This document shows positions 26,678 through 35,950 of a DNA stretch of 64,000 bases, one piece after another (positions within the stretch are counted from its first letter, which is position 1; every line of letters starts with the position of its first letter). A program made the translations under genes and the position numbers. Below the pieces are notes generated by a model. The model saw only the letters and a list, made by a program, of their open reading frames with translations. It was not told where the DNA came from and did not search any database. This DNA is from Paracoccaceae bacterium (GTDB lineage Bacteria; Pseudomonadota; Alphaproteobacteria; Rhodobacterales; Rhodobacteraceae), in the NCBI GenBank assembly GCA_027489375.1, contig JAIXZW010000019.1:214326-278325 (forward strand), given 5' to 3'.

Positions 26678-28054
26678 ATGGCAATCCGCAAACTTCTCGT
26701 CGCCAATCGGGGCGAGATCGCGGTGCGGATCATCCGCGCCGCCAAGGAATTGGGCATCAGGACGGTGGCTGTTCACAGTCTGGCCGATGCGGACAGTCTG
26801 GCAGTGAAACTGGCGGATGAGGCGGTGCCGATCGGTCCGCCTGCGGCGTCGAAGTCCTATCTGAAGATCGAGGCCATTCTGGAAGCCGCCCGCCTGACCG
26901 GGGCGGATGCGGTGCATCCGGGTTACGGCTTTCTGGCCGAGAACGCCGATTTTGCCGATGCGGTGGAAGCGGCGGGGATGGTCTGGGTCGGGCCGAAGGG
27001 CGACAGCATCCGCGTGATGGGCGACAAGGTCGCCGCCCGCATCGCCGCCGAGTCGGCGGGGGTGCCGGTGGTGCCGGGGTCGGACGGGCGGATCGACGAC
27101 CCCGATCAGGCCCGCGCCGTGGCGCTGGCCATCGGATTCCCCGTTATGATCAAGGCCGCCGCAGGGGGCGGGGGGCGCGGTATCCGCATCGCCCATGACA
27201 TGGAAGAATTCGAGCGCCTGATGCCGCAGGCCAGTGCCGAGGCCAAGGCGGCCTTTGGCGACGGTGGCCTTTATATGGAAAAGGTCATCGAACGCGCCCG
27301 CCATATCGAGGTGCAGGTTCTGGGCGACGGCACCCGCGCCGTGCATTTCTTCGAACGCGAATGTTCGCTGCAACGCCGCCGCCAGAAGGTCTGGGAGGAA
27401 GCGCCCTCGGCCACCCTGCCGCAGGCGATGCGGGAACGGCTTTGCGCATCGGCCGTCGCCCTTGCGGAAGCGGTGGGCTATCGCGGGGCGGGGACGCTGG
27501 AATACCTTTATGACGATGCGTCGGGGCAGTTCTATTTCATCGAGATGAACACGCGCATACAGGTCGAGCATCCCGTGACCGAGATGGTGACGGCCGTCGA
27601 TCTTGTGCGCGAGATGATCCGCATCGCGGGCGGAGAGCCGCTGCGCTACCGGCAAGAGGATATCCGCCTGACGGGCCATGCCATCGAGGTCCGCATCTGT
27701 GCCGAGGACCCCGCCAAGGGTTTCGCGCCCGCGCCGGGCACGATTTCGGCTTTGCGCGTGCCGGGGGGGGCGGGGGTACGGTTCGATACGATGCTGTATC
27801 AGGGCTATACCGTGCCGCCGTTCTACGACTCGCTCTTGGGAAAGCTGATCGTCTGGGACGAGGACCGCGCGTCGGCCATCGCCCGCATGCGCCGCGCTTT
27901 GGACGAACTGGCGGTCGAGGGGCTGCCGACGACACGGCCCCTGCATATGCTTTTGGCCCGCGACCCCGAGGTCGCCGAGGCCGCTTTCCACACGCGCTGG
28001 CTGGAACCCTGGCTAGAGCGGAACGCACACCGGCTTGAGGAGACCCCGGAATGA
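26678..28054 (+). CDS. Biotin carboxylase (AccC-like)
   Basis: LLVANRGEIAVRIIRAAKELG; KAAAGGGGRGIR; ECSLQRRRQKVWEEAP; FIEMNTRIQVEHPVTEMVTAVDLV. Confidence 0.95.
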   Translation: MAIRKLLVANRGEIAVRIIRAAKELGIRTVAVHSLADADSLAVKLADEAVPIGPPAASKSYLKIEAILEAARLTGADAVHPGYGFLAENADFADAVEAAGMVWVGPKGDSIRVMGDKVAARIAAESAGVPVVPGSDGRIDDPDQARAVALAIGFPVMIKAAAGGGGRGIRIAHDMEEFERLMPQASAEAKAAFGDGGLYMEKVIERARHIEVQVLGDGTRAVHFFERECSLQRRRQKVWEEAPSATLPQAMRERLCASAVALAEAVGYRGAGTLEYLYDDASGQFYFIEMNTRIQVEHPVTEMVTAVDLVREMIRIAGGEPLRYRQEDIRLTGHAIEVRICAEDPAKGFAPAPGTISALRVPGGAGVRFDTMLYQGYTVPPFYDSLLGKLIVWDEDRASAIARMRRALDELAVEGLPTTRPLHMLLARDPEVAEAAFHTRWLEPWLERNAHRLEETPE

Positions 28055-28926
28055 AGACCAGATACTCCTTTGGCGGCGACGAGCACATCTTTGTCGAATG
28101 CGATGAGGAAATGTCGCTTGAAGCCTTTTTCAAGGGCATGTCGATCACCAGCGCCCTGCGCGAGGCCAAGATCAAGGGCGTGACCGAGATTTGCCCCGCC
28201 AACGCGTCGTTTCAGGTGCGGTTCGATCCTGACGTGATCTCGCCCGACGATATGATGGCCGAGTTGAAAAAGCTGGAAGCGGTTGCCCAATCGGCGGCGC
28301 CGACCTTGCAGACGCGGATCATCGAAGTGCCGGTCCTGTATAACGATCCGTGGACGCACGAGACGCTGATGCGGTTCCGCGAAAGGCATCAGGACCCGAC
28401 CTCGACCGACATCGAATACACGGCGCGGATCAACAACCTCGACGGTGTGGACGGGTTCGTTAAGGCCCATTCCGGCGCGCCGTGGTTCGTGTCGATGGTG
28501 GGCTTCGTGGCGGGTTTGCCGTTCCTTTACCAGATGGTGGACCGCAAGCGGCAGATCCAGTCGCCGAAATACCTGCGCCCGCGCACCGATACGCCGCGGC
28601 TGACCGTGGGGCATGGCGGCTGCTTTGCCTGCATCTATTCCGTGCGCGGGGCGGGGGGCTACCAGATGTTCGGCATCACGCCGATGCCGATCTATGATCC
28701 GAACCAGACGGTGCCTTACCTGCGCGACTTCATGTGTCTGTTCAGCCCCGGCGACATCGTGAAGTGGAAGCCCATCGACCGCGCCGAATACGACCATACG
28801 GTCGCCGAAGTGGACGCGGGCCGCTGGATGCCGCGCATCGCGCCGGTCACGTTCTCGCTCACCGAGTTCCAGAAAGACATCGACGGCACCAATGCCCGCA
28901 TCATGGAGGCGCTCAATGGCCATTAA
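28051..28926 (+). CDS. pxpB: 5-oxoprolinase subunit B-like (KipI/AHS1, carboxyltransferase subdomain)
   Basis: MKTRYSFGGDEHIFVECDEEMSLEAF; GFVAGLPFLYQM, CFACIYSVRGAGGYQMFGITPMPIYDP. Confidence 0.88.
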   Translation: MKTRYSFGGDEHIFVECDEEMSLEAFFKGMSITSALREAKIKGVTEICPANASFQVRFDPDVISPDDMMAELKKLEAVAQSAAPTLQTRIIEVPVLYNDPWTHETLMRFRERHQDPTSTDIEYTARINNLDGVDGFVKAHSGAPWFVSMVGFVAGLPFLYQMVDRKRQIQSPKYLRPRTDTPRLTVGHGGCFACIYSVRGAGGYQMFGITPMPIYDPNQTVPYLRDFMCLFSPGDIVKWKPIDRAEYDHTVAEVDAGRWMPRIAPVTFSLTEFQKDIDGTNARIMEALNGH

Positions 28927-29887
28927 CGTCATCAAGCCGGGCCTTTCCACCACGGTTCAGGACCTTGGCCGCCCCGGATATTACCACATCGGGATTCCCA
29001 CCTCGGGCGGGATGGATACGCTGTCGCTGGCCGCAGCCAACCTGCTGGTCGGGAACGCGGCGGGGGATGCGGTGCTGGAAGCCGTGTTCATGGGGCCGGA
29101 GCTTGAATTCACCGCCGATGCAACCGTTGCCGTGACGGGGGCCGACATGCCGCCGAAGGTGGATGGCGAAGAGCGTGCAGGCTGGACTTCGTTCAGGGTG
29201 AAGAAGGGGCAGGTCCTGAGCTTCGGCTTCCTGAAGGCAGGGGCGCGGGCCTATATCGCCGTGTCGGGCGGGATCGACGTGCCTGTCGTTCTCGGTTCGC
29301 GCTCGACCTATACGCTCGGCGTGCTGGGCGGGTTCAAGGGACGCAAGCTGGAAGCGGGCGACCAGTTGCCCGTGGGGGCGGGGAAAGCCGTGGCCGAGGG
29401 GCGGACCCTGCCCGAAAACCTGCGCCGCAAGCCGGGAATGCCTGCCGAATTGCGGATGCTGCCGGGGCTTTACTGGCACCGCATCACCGAAGCGGCGGGG
29501 CGTAACTTCTTCGAGGACACGTGGAAGGTCGCACCCGAGGCAGACCGCATCGGCTATCGTTTCAAGGCGGGGCGACCTTTGGAATTCGTGGACCGTGAAC
29601 AGCCCTTTGGCGCGGGGTCCGATCCGTCGAACATCGTGGACGCCTGTTACCCCTATGGCTCGGTGCAGGTGCCCGGGGGGACGGAGCCTATCGTGCTGCA
29701 CCGCGATGCGGTGTCGGGCGGCGGGTATTTCATGGTCGGAACGGTCGTTTCGGCGGACATGGACCTGATCGGTCAATTGCAGCCGCATACGCCGACCCGT
29801 TTCGTGAAAGTGACGATGCAAGAGGCGCTGCAGGCGCGGCACGACCGCAAGGCCGTGCTTGACGCGATCACCGCCGCGCTGGTCTGA
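28916..29887 (+). CDS. pxpC: 5-oxoprolinase subunit C-like (KipA/AHS2, biotin-dependent carboxyltransferase)
   Basis: INVIKPGLSTTVQDLGRPGYYHIGIPTSGGMDTLSLAAANLLVGN; AYIAVSGGIDVPVVLGSRSTYTLGVLGGFKGRKLEAGDQL. Confidence 0.9.
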   Translation: MAINVIKPGLSTTVQDLGRPGYYHIGIPTSGGMDTLSLAAANLLVGNAAGDAVLEAVFMGPELEFTADATVAVTGADMPPKVDGEERAGWTSFRVKKGQVLSFGFLKAGARAYIAVSGGIDVPVVLGSRSTYTLGVLGGFKGRKLEAGDQLPVGAGKAVAEGRTLPENLRRKPGMPAELRMLPGLYWHRITEAAGRNFFEDTWKVAPEADRIGYRFKAGRPLEFVDREQPFGAGSDPSNIVDACYPYGSVQVPGGTEPIVLHRDAVSGGGYFMVGTVVSADMDLIGQLQPHTPTRFVKVTMQEALQARHDRKAVLDAITAALV

Positions 29888-29904
29888 AGGAGGCGACCGA
29901 AACA

Positions 29905-29929
29905 GGCGGGGGAGGACACGCCCCCCGCC
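29905..29929 (+). other. GC-rich intra-operonic stem-loop
   Basis: GGCGGGGG-N9-CCCCCGCC, 8-bp stem between pxpC and the next gene. Confidence 0.45.
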
Positions 29930-29948
29930 ACCCAGAGCGAGTGACCCG

Positions 29949-31181
29949 ATGAAGGACCAAGCCCAAGCCGATCTTGCCGCCCCGCCGACGATTCCACGGC
30001 GGAAACTGCGTGTGCTTGGCACGTCGATCACCCTTTTGCGCCCCGTGCGGGAAAAGGCGAAAGAGGAACTGGGGTTCGAACTCGACTTCGAGAAGATGGA
30101 TTTCCTGTCTTGCCAGCGGCGCGCGGCGATGGAGCCGGAAAGCTACGATGTCTACGAGCAGTGCTTCCACAACCTTGATATCGTGTGGTTCTGGGGGGCG
30201 CTTCAGCCCATCGACATCAACCGCATTCCGGAATGGGACAATATCTCGGACCTCGCCAAACTCGGCGGGGTGAGCAAATACGCGGGACGCGGTCGGGGCG
30301 ATGCTCCGGCCAAGAAACTGTACGTTCAGCCCGGCGGCTTTCTGGGACCCAAACCGTCGCGCTACATCAGCATGCTGCCGACCGTGCACAATATGGACAG
30401 TTTCGGCTACGACTCGCGCATTTTCGGCGAGGGGCCGGATGTCCGGCCAAGCTGGGCGTGGCTGCTTGACCGTCGCGCCAAGGGGCGGATCGCGCTGGTC
30501 GACGAACCCGCCATCGGCTTTTTCGACGCGGCACTGGCGGCGGAAGCTTCCGGCGCGCTCGAATTCGCCGATATCGGCAATATGACGATCGACGAGATCA
30601 ACGCTCTCATGACGCTGCTCGAGGATCGCCGCGCCGAAGGGTTTTTCCGCGGCACGTGGCGCGACGGTCTGGAGGCGGCGGAACTGGCCGAGCAAGGGGC
30701 GGTCGCCGTGCAAAGCATGTGGTCGCCGGTCTATGGCAAGCTGCGCAAGGCGCGGTCGCATTTCGTCGAATCCGCGCCCTCCGAGGGGTATCGCGCGTGG
30801 CATGGCGGGGGGAGCCTGTCGCGGCATCTGCGCGGGGCCGAACTGGACATGGCCTATGAATACCTGAACTGGTGGCTTTCGGGTTATGCCGGTGCCGTGA
30901 TGGCGCGGCAGGGATATTATATCTCGAACCCGCAACGGGCGCGGGAATGGCTTGCCCCCGAGGAATGGTCCTATTGGTACGAAGGGGCTGCGGCATCGCG
31001 TGACCTTGCCGGGCCGGATGGCGAGGTGGCGGTTTCGGCGGGCGGACGGCGGGCGGGTGGCCCCTATGTCGACCGCGCTCGCCGGATCGTCATCTGGAAC
31101 ACGGTCATGGACGAATACAACTATGCCGCACGGGCATGGGACAGGTTCGTCCGCCGCGTGAACGAAGGGGTCGCAGCATGA
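29949..31181 (+). CDS. PotD-like ABC solute-binding-protein homologue without a signal peptide
   Basis: MKDQAQADLAAPPTIPRRKLRVLGTSITLL has no hydrophobic signal. C-terminal half aligns with the 36760-37983 SBP (YEYLNWWLSGYAGAVMARQGYYISNPQRAREWLAPEEWSYWYEGA versus YADYWLSGGPAVAVSEQGYYSPNDKVKSVMAPEKYAFWYEGA). Confidence 0.75.
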   Translation: MKDQAQADLAAPPTIPRRKLRVLGTSITLLRPVREKAKEELGFELDFEKMDFLSCQRRAAMEPESYDVYEQCFHNLDIVWFWGALQPIDINRIPEWDNISDLAKLGGVSKYAGRGRGDAPAKKLYVQPGGFLGPKPSRYISMLPTVHNMDSFGYDSRIFGEGPDVRPSWAWLLDRRAKGRIALVDEPAIGFFDAALAAEASGALEFADIGNMTIDEINALMTLLEDRRAEGFFRGTWRDGLEAAELAEQGAVAVQSMWSPVYGKLRKARSHFVESAPSEGYRAWHGGGSLSRHLRGAELDMAYEYLNWWLSGYAGAVMARQGYYISNPQRAREWLAPEEWSYWYEGAAASRDLAGPDGEVAVSAGGRRAGGPYVDRARRIVIWNTVMDEYNYAARAWDRFVRRVNEGVAA

Positions 31182-32161
31182 TCCGTTCGGTCAACCCTCT
31201 GGCGCAGGAGCCCCGATACGAGCTGATCGGGCGGGTCTTGCGCGAAAACATCCTGTCCGGCGTGCTGCCGCAAGGATTCGTCCTGCTCGAAGGGCCGATC
31301 GCGGCGGTGATGCAGACCAGCCGCGTGCCGGTCCAGTCGGCGCTGCGCCAGTTGCTGGAGGAGGGGTTGATCCACCGCTTCGACGGGCGCGGCTATCTCG
31401 TGGGGAGCGGGCTGGGCGGGGTGGTTCCCATCCGGCGCGATATCCGCGACCTGTCGCTGGACATTCCGCAAGTGGTGGACGAGGCGCTGCAGACGCGCGG
31501 GACCTGGCGGCATGTCTATGATCAGGTGGAAGAGGAGGTCGCCTCGTGCCAGATTTTCGGAGAGTTCCGCATCGTCGAGACGGAGCTTGCCGATCACCTC
31601 GGCGTCAGCCGGACCGTGGTGCGCGACGTGTTGGCGCGGTTGCAGGAGCGGGGGCTGATTCGCAAAAGCCAAAGCTCGCACTGGATCGCCGGACCCCTGA
31701 CCGCCCGCACCGTGCGCGAGAAATTCGAGCTGCGCGAGATCGTCGAACCCGCCGCGCTGCGCCTTGCCGGTCCGCATATCCGATATGCCGAAGTCGAGGA
31801 TTTGCTTGAACGTGTCGGGAACGACCCCGGGATCACGCCCCAGTTTCTGGGGGATGCGCTCATGGAACTTTGCATTGCGCAGGCACCAAACACAGCCTTG
31901 GTCGAGATGATCCGGTCAAACCGGCTGCTGCTGTCGGCGGTGGACCGCGCCCTGATCCTGCTTGGCCTGCCGAGGGATGAGGACACGATAGAGCAATATC
32001 AGACCCTGCTTGATCTGATTACCCACCATCCCATTGATTCTGCTTGTGAATATCTTCGTTATCACCTGTCCATCACGGCCCGACGATATCTGGCCCGCAT
32101 GAAGATCGTCGCTGTGATCAAGGAGACGGGTGCCTTCGCGCCGTATCTCAGTCCTCAGTAA
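31178..32161 (+). CDS. GntR-family regulator with two winged-HTH segments
   Basis: HTH1 YELIGRVLRENILSGVLPQGFVLLEGPIAAVMQTSRVPVQSALRQLLEEGLI; HTH2 ADHLGVSRTVVRDVLARLQERGLIRKS; FCD-like C-terminus; ATGA overlap with the upstream gene. Confidence 0.82.
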   Translation: MIRSVNPLAQEPRYELIGRVLRENILSGVLPQGFVLLEGPIAAVMQTSRVPVQSALRQLLEEGLIHRFDGRGYLVGSGLGGVVPIRRDIRDLSLDIPQVVDEALQTRGTWRHVYDQVEEEVASCQIFGEFRIVETELADHLGVSRTVVRDVLARLQERGLIRKSQSSHWIAGPLTARTVREKFELREIVEPAALRLAGPHIRYAEVEDLLERVGNDPGITPQFLGDALMELCIAQAPNTALVEMIRSNRLLLSAVDRALILLGLPRDEDTIEQYQTLLDLITHHPIDSACEYLRYHLSITARRYLARMKIVAVIKETGAFAPYLSPQ

Positions 32162-32283
32162 AACGGTTGTAGTACGCAAGATACAAATTCATACCCCCAA
32201 GGCGTTGGCGTCTTGGTCGCTTTTTGGGCGAATTTTTGGGTTTACTTGCTGTTTTTTGACCAATCGAGCAATTTAATAACCTG

Positions 32284-32314
32284 TTGACAGATAGAAAAAC
32301 CACCTATGTTATAC
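32284..32314 (+). promoter_or_regulatory. Candidate sigma70-type promoter for the transporter operon
   Basis: TTGACA at 32284-32289; TATGTTATAC at 32305-32314 (e.g. GTTATA, 18-bp spacer) in a locally AT-rich intergenic region. Confidence 0.45.
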
Positions 32315-32415
32315 GAAGTACAGTTTTAACGGGGTGAATCGCCGGACTGGCAGCCCCCGCTTCTGACCAAAAAAACAGGCCGGTCCCATCGAGGGCGGGT
32401 CGAACTTCAGGCGAG

Positions 32416-33495
32416 GTGACGGTGGACACGGCGGTCTTCAGACTCGACGGCGTGACGAAACGCTATGGCGATTTGGTCGCGCTCAACAACGCGACGCTCG
32501 AGGTGGGCGCGAACGAATACCTGTCGTTCCTTGGCCCTTCGGGGTCGGGCAAGACCACGCTGCTGCGCGTGATCGCGGGGTTCGAGGCACCTGAAGCGGG
32601 GCGTGTCCATTTCGAGGGGCGCGACATCACCAACGTCCCCGCGCACGAGCGCGGGATCGGCTTCGTCTTCCAGAACTTCGCCCTCTTTCCGCATCTGACG
32701 GTGATCCAGAACGTCGGCTTCGGGCTGACCCACGGCAAATCGGGGCTGAGTTCCGCCGAGATCGAGCGCCGTGCCGTCGAGATGATCGACCTTGTCGGTC
32801 TGTCGGGCATGGAGGGGCGCGGGGTCGACCAGATTTCGGGCGGGCAGCGGCAGCGGGTGGCGCTGGCGCGGACCCTTGCGATGCGCCCGAAGCTCGTGTT
32901 GCTGGACGAACCGCTTGGCGCGCTGGATGCGAACCTGCGTGGCCGGATGCGGAACGAATTGCGTGCCATCCGCGAAAGGCTGGGCGTGACCTTCCTGCAT
33001 GTCACGGGAAGCGAGACGGAAGCCCTTGCGATGGGTGATCGCGTGGTCGTTCTGGATCGTGGAACGATCATCCAGACCGGCACCCCGGGCGAAATCTACG
33101 ACCGGCCCGCGTCGCCGGACGTTGCGCATTTCCTCAACCGTTTCAACCTGTTCGACGGTAGCCTTTCGCGGGGCAGCTTTACGGGGGCTTTCGGCACGGC
33201 CGCGGTGCCGCAGGCAACGCGTGCGAACCGCGATGTCTATGCCGTGCGCTATGACCGCATGAAGGTCCTGCCCGCGTCGGCAAGCACGGACGGGCCAAAG
33301 CTGCGGGCGACCTTTATCGCGTCCGAATACCTTGGCTCGTCGGTGATGAACTTCTTCGATGCGGGCCACGGACATCTGATCGAGATGGAGCACCATCTGA
33401 GCCTTGGCGCGCCCGATACCTATGAACCCCGGCAGGATTACCTGCTGACCTGGAACCCCGAACAGGCCATCGTCTTTGGCCGCGAGGCAGGCTGA
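32416..33495 (+). CDS. ABC transporter ATP-binding protein (PotA-like) with degenerate H-loop
   Basis: GPSGSGKTT, ISGGQRQRVALART, LVLLDEPLGALDANLR; H-loop position reads FLHVTGSETEAL (Gly, codon gga, where His is expected). Confidence 0.92.
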   Translation: MTVDTAVFRLDGVTKRYGDLVALNNATLEVGANEYLSFLGPSGSGKTTLLRVIAGFEAPEAGRVHFEGRDITNVPAHERGIGFVFQNFALFPHLTVIQNVGFGLTHGKSGLSSAEIERRAVEMIDLVGLSGMEGRGVDQISGGQRQRVALARTLAMRPKLVLLDEPLGALDANLRGRMRNELRAIRERLGVTFLHVTGSETEALAMGDRVVVLDRGTIIQTGTPGEIYDRPASPDVAHFLNRFNLFDGSLSRGSFTGAFGTAAVPQATRANRDVYAVRYDRMKVLPASASTDGPKLRATFIASEYLGSSVMNFFDAGHGHLIEMEHHLSLGAPDTYEPRQDYLLTWNPEQAIVFGREAG

Positions 33496-34367
33496 TGACC
33501 AGCACCGTCACCATTCAGGACCGCCAGTCCAAAGTCACCCGCTGGCTGCTGATCCCCGGCATCGTCTGGATGTCGCTTTTCCTTGTCGTGCCGATCGCCA
33601 TGATCGTCTACGTCTCGTTCTGGACGCAGACGACCTTCAACATCTCGTCCGATCCGACGCTGGCAAGCTGGAAGCAGTTCTTCACCTCGGACACCTACAC
33701 AGGCTCGCTCTGGACCACGATCCGCATCTGGCTGATCGTGCTGGCGACGACCTTCATCGTGGGCTATCCGACCGCGCTTTTCGTCGGGCTGTTCGTGAAG
33801 TCCAAGACCCTTTCGACCGTGCTTCTGGTCATCTGCGTCATTCCGTTCTGGACCTCGTTCCTGATCCGCGTTCTGGCGTGGCGGCCGATGCTGGGCAAGG
33901 AGGGCGCGATCAACATCGTCCTGATGAAGCTCGGCATCATCCAGCAACCCATCGAGGTTCTGCTGTTCACCGAACTGTCGGTCATCATCGGCATGACGCA
34001 GATATACTGCGTGTTCATGGTCGGCCCCATCGCCTTCATGCTGAGCAGGATCGACCGCAACATCATCGAGGCGGCGCGCGATCTGGGCGCGGGCTTCGGG
34101 CGCATTTTCTGGAAGATCATCTTCCCGCTTTCCCTGCCCGGGGTCGTCGTCGGCGCGATTTTCGTGTCGGTCATGGTTCTGGGGGAGTTCGCCACCTCGG
34201 GTGCCCTGTCGGGCCGCAAGGTCAACCTTTTGGGCAACATCATCGTGACGCAGGTGGGGTCGCTGAAATGGGCGATGGCCTCGGTCGTGGGCGTGGTGCT
34301 GACCGTCGTGATGGGCATCGTGATCGCCGGTTTCCTGCGCATCGTCGATCTGAAGCGGGAGCTGTAA
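33495..34367 (+). CDS. ABC transporter permease (PotB-like)
   Basis: TM segments; EAA-type loop IEAARDLGAGFGRIFWKIIFPLSLPGV; ATGA overlap. Confidence 0.92.
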   Translation: MTSTVTIQDRQSKVTRWLLIPGIVWMSLFLVVPIAMIVYVSFWTQTTFNISSDPTLASWKQFFTSDTYTGSLWTTIRIWLIVLATTFIVGYPTALFVGLFVKSKTLSTVLLVICVIPFWTSFLIRVLAWRPMLGKEGAINIVLMKLGIIQQPIEVLLFTELSVIIGMTQIYCVFMVGPIAFMLSRIDRNIIEAARDLGAGFGRIFWKIIFPLSLPGVVVGAIFVSVMVLGEFATSGALSGRKVNLLGNIIVTQVGSLKWAMASVVGVVLTVVMGIVIAGFLRIVDLKREL

Positions 34368-34370
34368 GTC

Positions 34371-35222
34371 ATGGAATCGCGTATCATCAAACCCGCGCTT
34401 GGCGTCTATGTCGCGCTTTTCGTGCTGTTCCTCTATGGCCCCTTCGTGGTGCTGACGATCATCTCGTTCCAGCAGGGGCCGGATGGAGGACCGCAGTTCC
34501 CGATCATCGAATGGTCGACCTATTGGTACCGCCAGATCTTCGGCCTGACCCCGCCGTCCCGCGTTGCCCCGCTGCCCTTTGGCGAGGCGCTGATCCGGTC
34601 GCTCGTGCTTGCGCTGATGACGATGGTGGTATCGACGGTGCTCGGTGTCATGTCGGCACAGGCCTTCCGGCGGAACTTCAAGGGATCGGCCGTGGTGTTC
34701 TACCTGATCGTGCTGGGCATGATGGTGCCGGGCGTGCTGACGGGGCTTGGCACGTCGCTTCTGGCAAACAACATCATCGGGATCGAGCGGCACTGGTATA
34801 CGACCGCCTTTGCAACCCATGTCGCCTATACGTTCCCCTTCGCCTTCCTTGTGATGCTGGCGATCCTGAACAGGTTCGACTCATCGGTGGAAGAGGCGGC
34901 ATGGTCGCTGGGTGTCGATCCGTGGACGACCTTTCGCAAGGTCACGTTCCCTCTGATCTTTCCGGGCGTCCTGTCGGCGATGCTTTTTGCCTTTACGCTG
35001 AGTCTGGACGAATTCCCGCGCACGCTGTTCGCATCGGGGCGTGACCAGACGTTGCCGTTGGCGATTTATGGCACCTTCTCGGTCGAGATCCACCCCAACA
35101 TCTTTGCCTTCGGGGTGCTGACCACGCTGTTCTCCTTTGCGCTCTTGTCGGTCTACGGCATCCTGATGGCGATGTCGGTTCGCCGCGCCAAGAAGATGGC
35201 GATGCAGGAGGACATTGCATGA
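34371..35222 (+). CDS. ABC transporter permease (PotC-like)
   Basis: TM segments; VEEAAWSLGVDPWTTFRKVTFPLIFPGVLSAMLFAFTLSLDEFPRTLFASG. Confidence 0.93.
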   Translation: MESRIIKPALGVYVALFVLFLYGPFVVLTIISFQQGPDGGPQFPIIEWSTYWYRQIFGLTPPSRVAPLPFGEALIRSLVLALMTMVVSTVLGVMSAQAFRRNFKGSAVVFYLIVLGMMVPGVLTGLGTSLLANNIIGIERHWYTTAFATHVAYTFPFAFLVMLAILNRFDSSVEEAAWSLGVDPWTTFRKVTFPLIFPGVLSAMLFAFTLSLDEFPRTLFASGRDQTLPLAIYGTFSVEIHPNIFAFGVLTTLFSFALLSVYGILMAMSVRRAKKMAMQEDIA

Positions 35223-35950
35223 CCACGGCAGGGACGGCCATCGTCACCGGCGCGGGGTCTGGCATCGGGCGGGCCATCGCGCTGCGTCTGGCGGCGGATG
35301 GCTACAGCGTGATGGTGAACGATTTCCGTGCCGCTGCGGCAAGTGCGGTGGCGTCGGAAATCGGGATGAGGGCGCGGAGCACGGGTGGCGACGTGTCGGA
35401 TGCGGGCGACGTTGCGGCGATGGTCGCGGAAACGGAAGCCGCTTTCGGACCCGTGACCCATCTGGTGAACTGCGCAGGCCACGTGCATCAGGCGCGGTTC
35501 GATGACCTGACGGTCGAGGATTTCGACCGCATGATCGCGGTGCATCTGCGCGGCACGTTCCTGTGCACCCGTGCGGTGATCGGCGGCATGCTGGCGCGGA
35601 AGTCTGGCGTGGTGGTCAACGTCGCCTCGCAGCTTGGCCAGATCGGCGGGGTGGAGCTGGTGCATTATTCCGCGGCCAAGGCGGGGATCATCGGCATGAC
35701 CAAGGCCCTGGCGCGCGAGGTGTCGGCGCAGGGTGTGCGCGTGAATGCCGTGGCACCCGGACCGATCAACACGCCGCTGGTGCGCAGCCTGTCGGAAGAC
35801 TGGCGCCGCGCCAAGGCCGCCGAACTGCCGCTGGGCCGCTTCGGCGAACCCGAAGAGGTGGCCGAGGCCGTTTCCTTCCTTTGCTCGCCCGCCGCGTCGC
35901 TGTTCGTCGGCCAGACGCTGGGGCCGAATTCCGGAGATGTGATGCTATGA
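35219..35950 (+). CDS. Short-chain dehydrogenase/reductase
   Basis: AIVTGAGSGIGRAIALRLA; NCAG; YSAAKAG; ATGA overlap. Confidence 0.93.
   Translation: MTTAGTAIVTGAGSGIGRAIALRLAADGYSVMVNDFRAAAASAVASEIGMRARSTGGDVSDAGDVAAMVAETEAAFGPVTHLVNCAGHVHQARFDDLTVEDFDRMIAVHLRGTFLCTRAVIGGMLARKSGVVVNVASQLGQIGGVELVHYSAAKAGIIGMTKALAREVSAQGVRVNAVAPGPINTPLVRSLSEDWRRAKAAELPLGRFGEPEEVAEAVSFLCSPAASLFVGQTLGPNSGDVML

Noticed and set aside
26438-28054. accB/accC as the housekeeping acetyl-CoA carboxylase subunits
   Set aside because: The BCCP is a minimal 78-aa form with EVMK and the genes are embedded between pxpA and pxpB, so a dedicated catabolic role is more likely. Not proven.
29905-29929. GC hairpin after pxpC as an intrinsic terminator
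   Set aside because: No T-tract follows and the next gene continues in the same direction; listed only as a stem-loop.
31178-32161. Double HTH in the GntR protein as a frameshifted fusion of two regulators
   Set aside because: The reading frame is continuous with a sensible overlap upstream and a single C-terminal effector region; treated as a real architecture.
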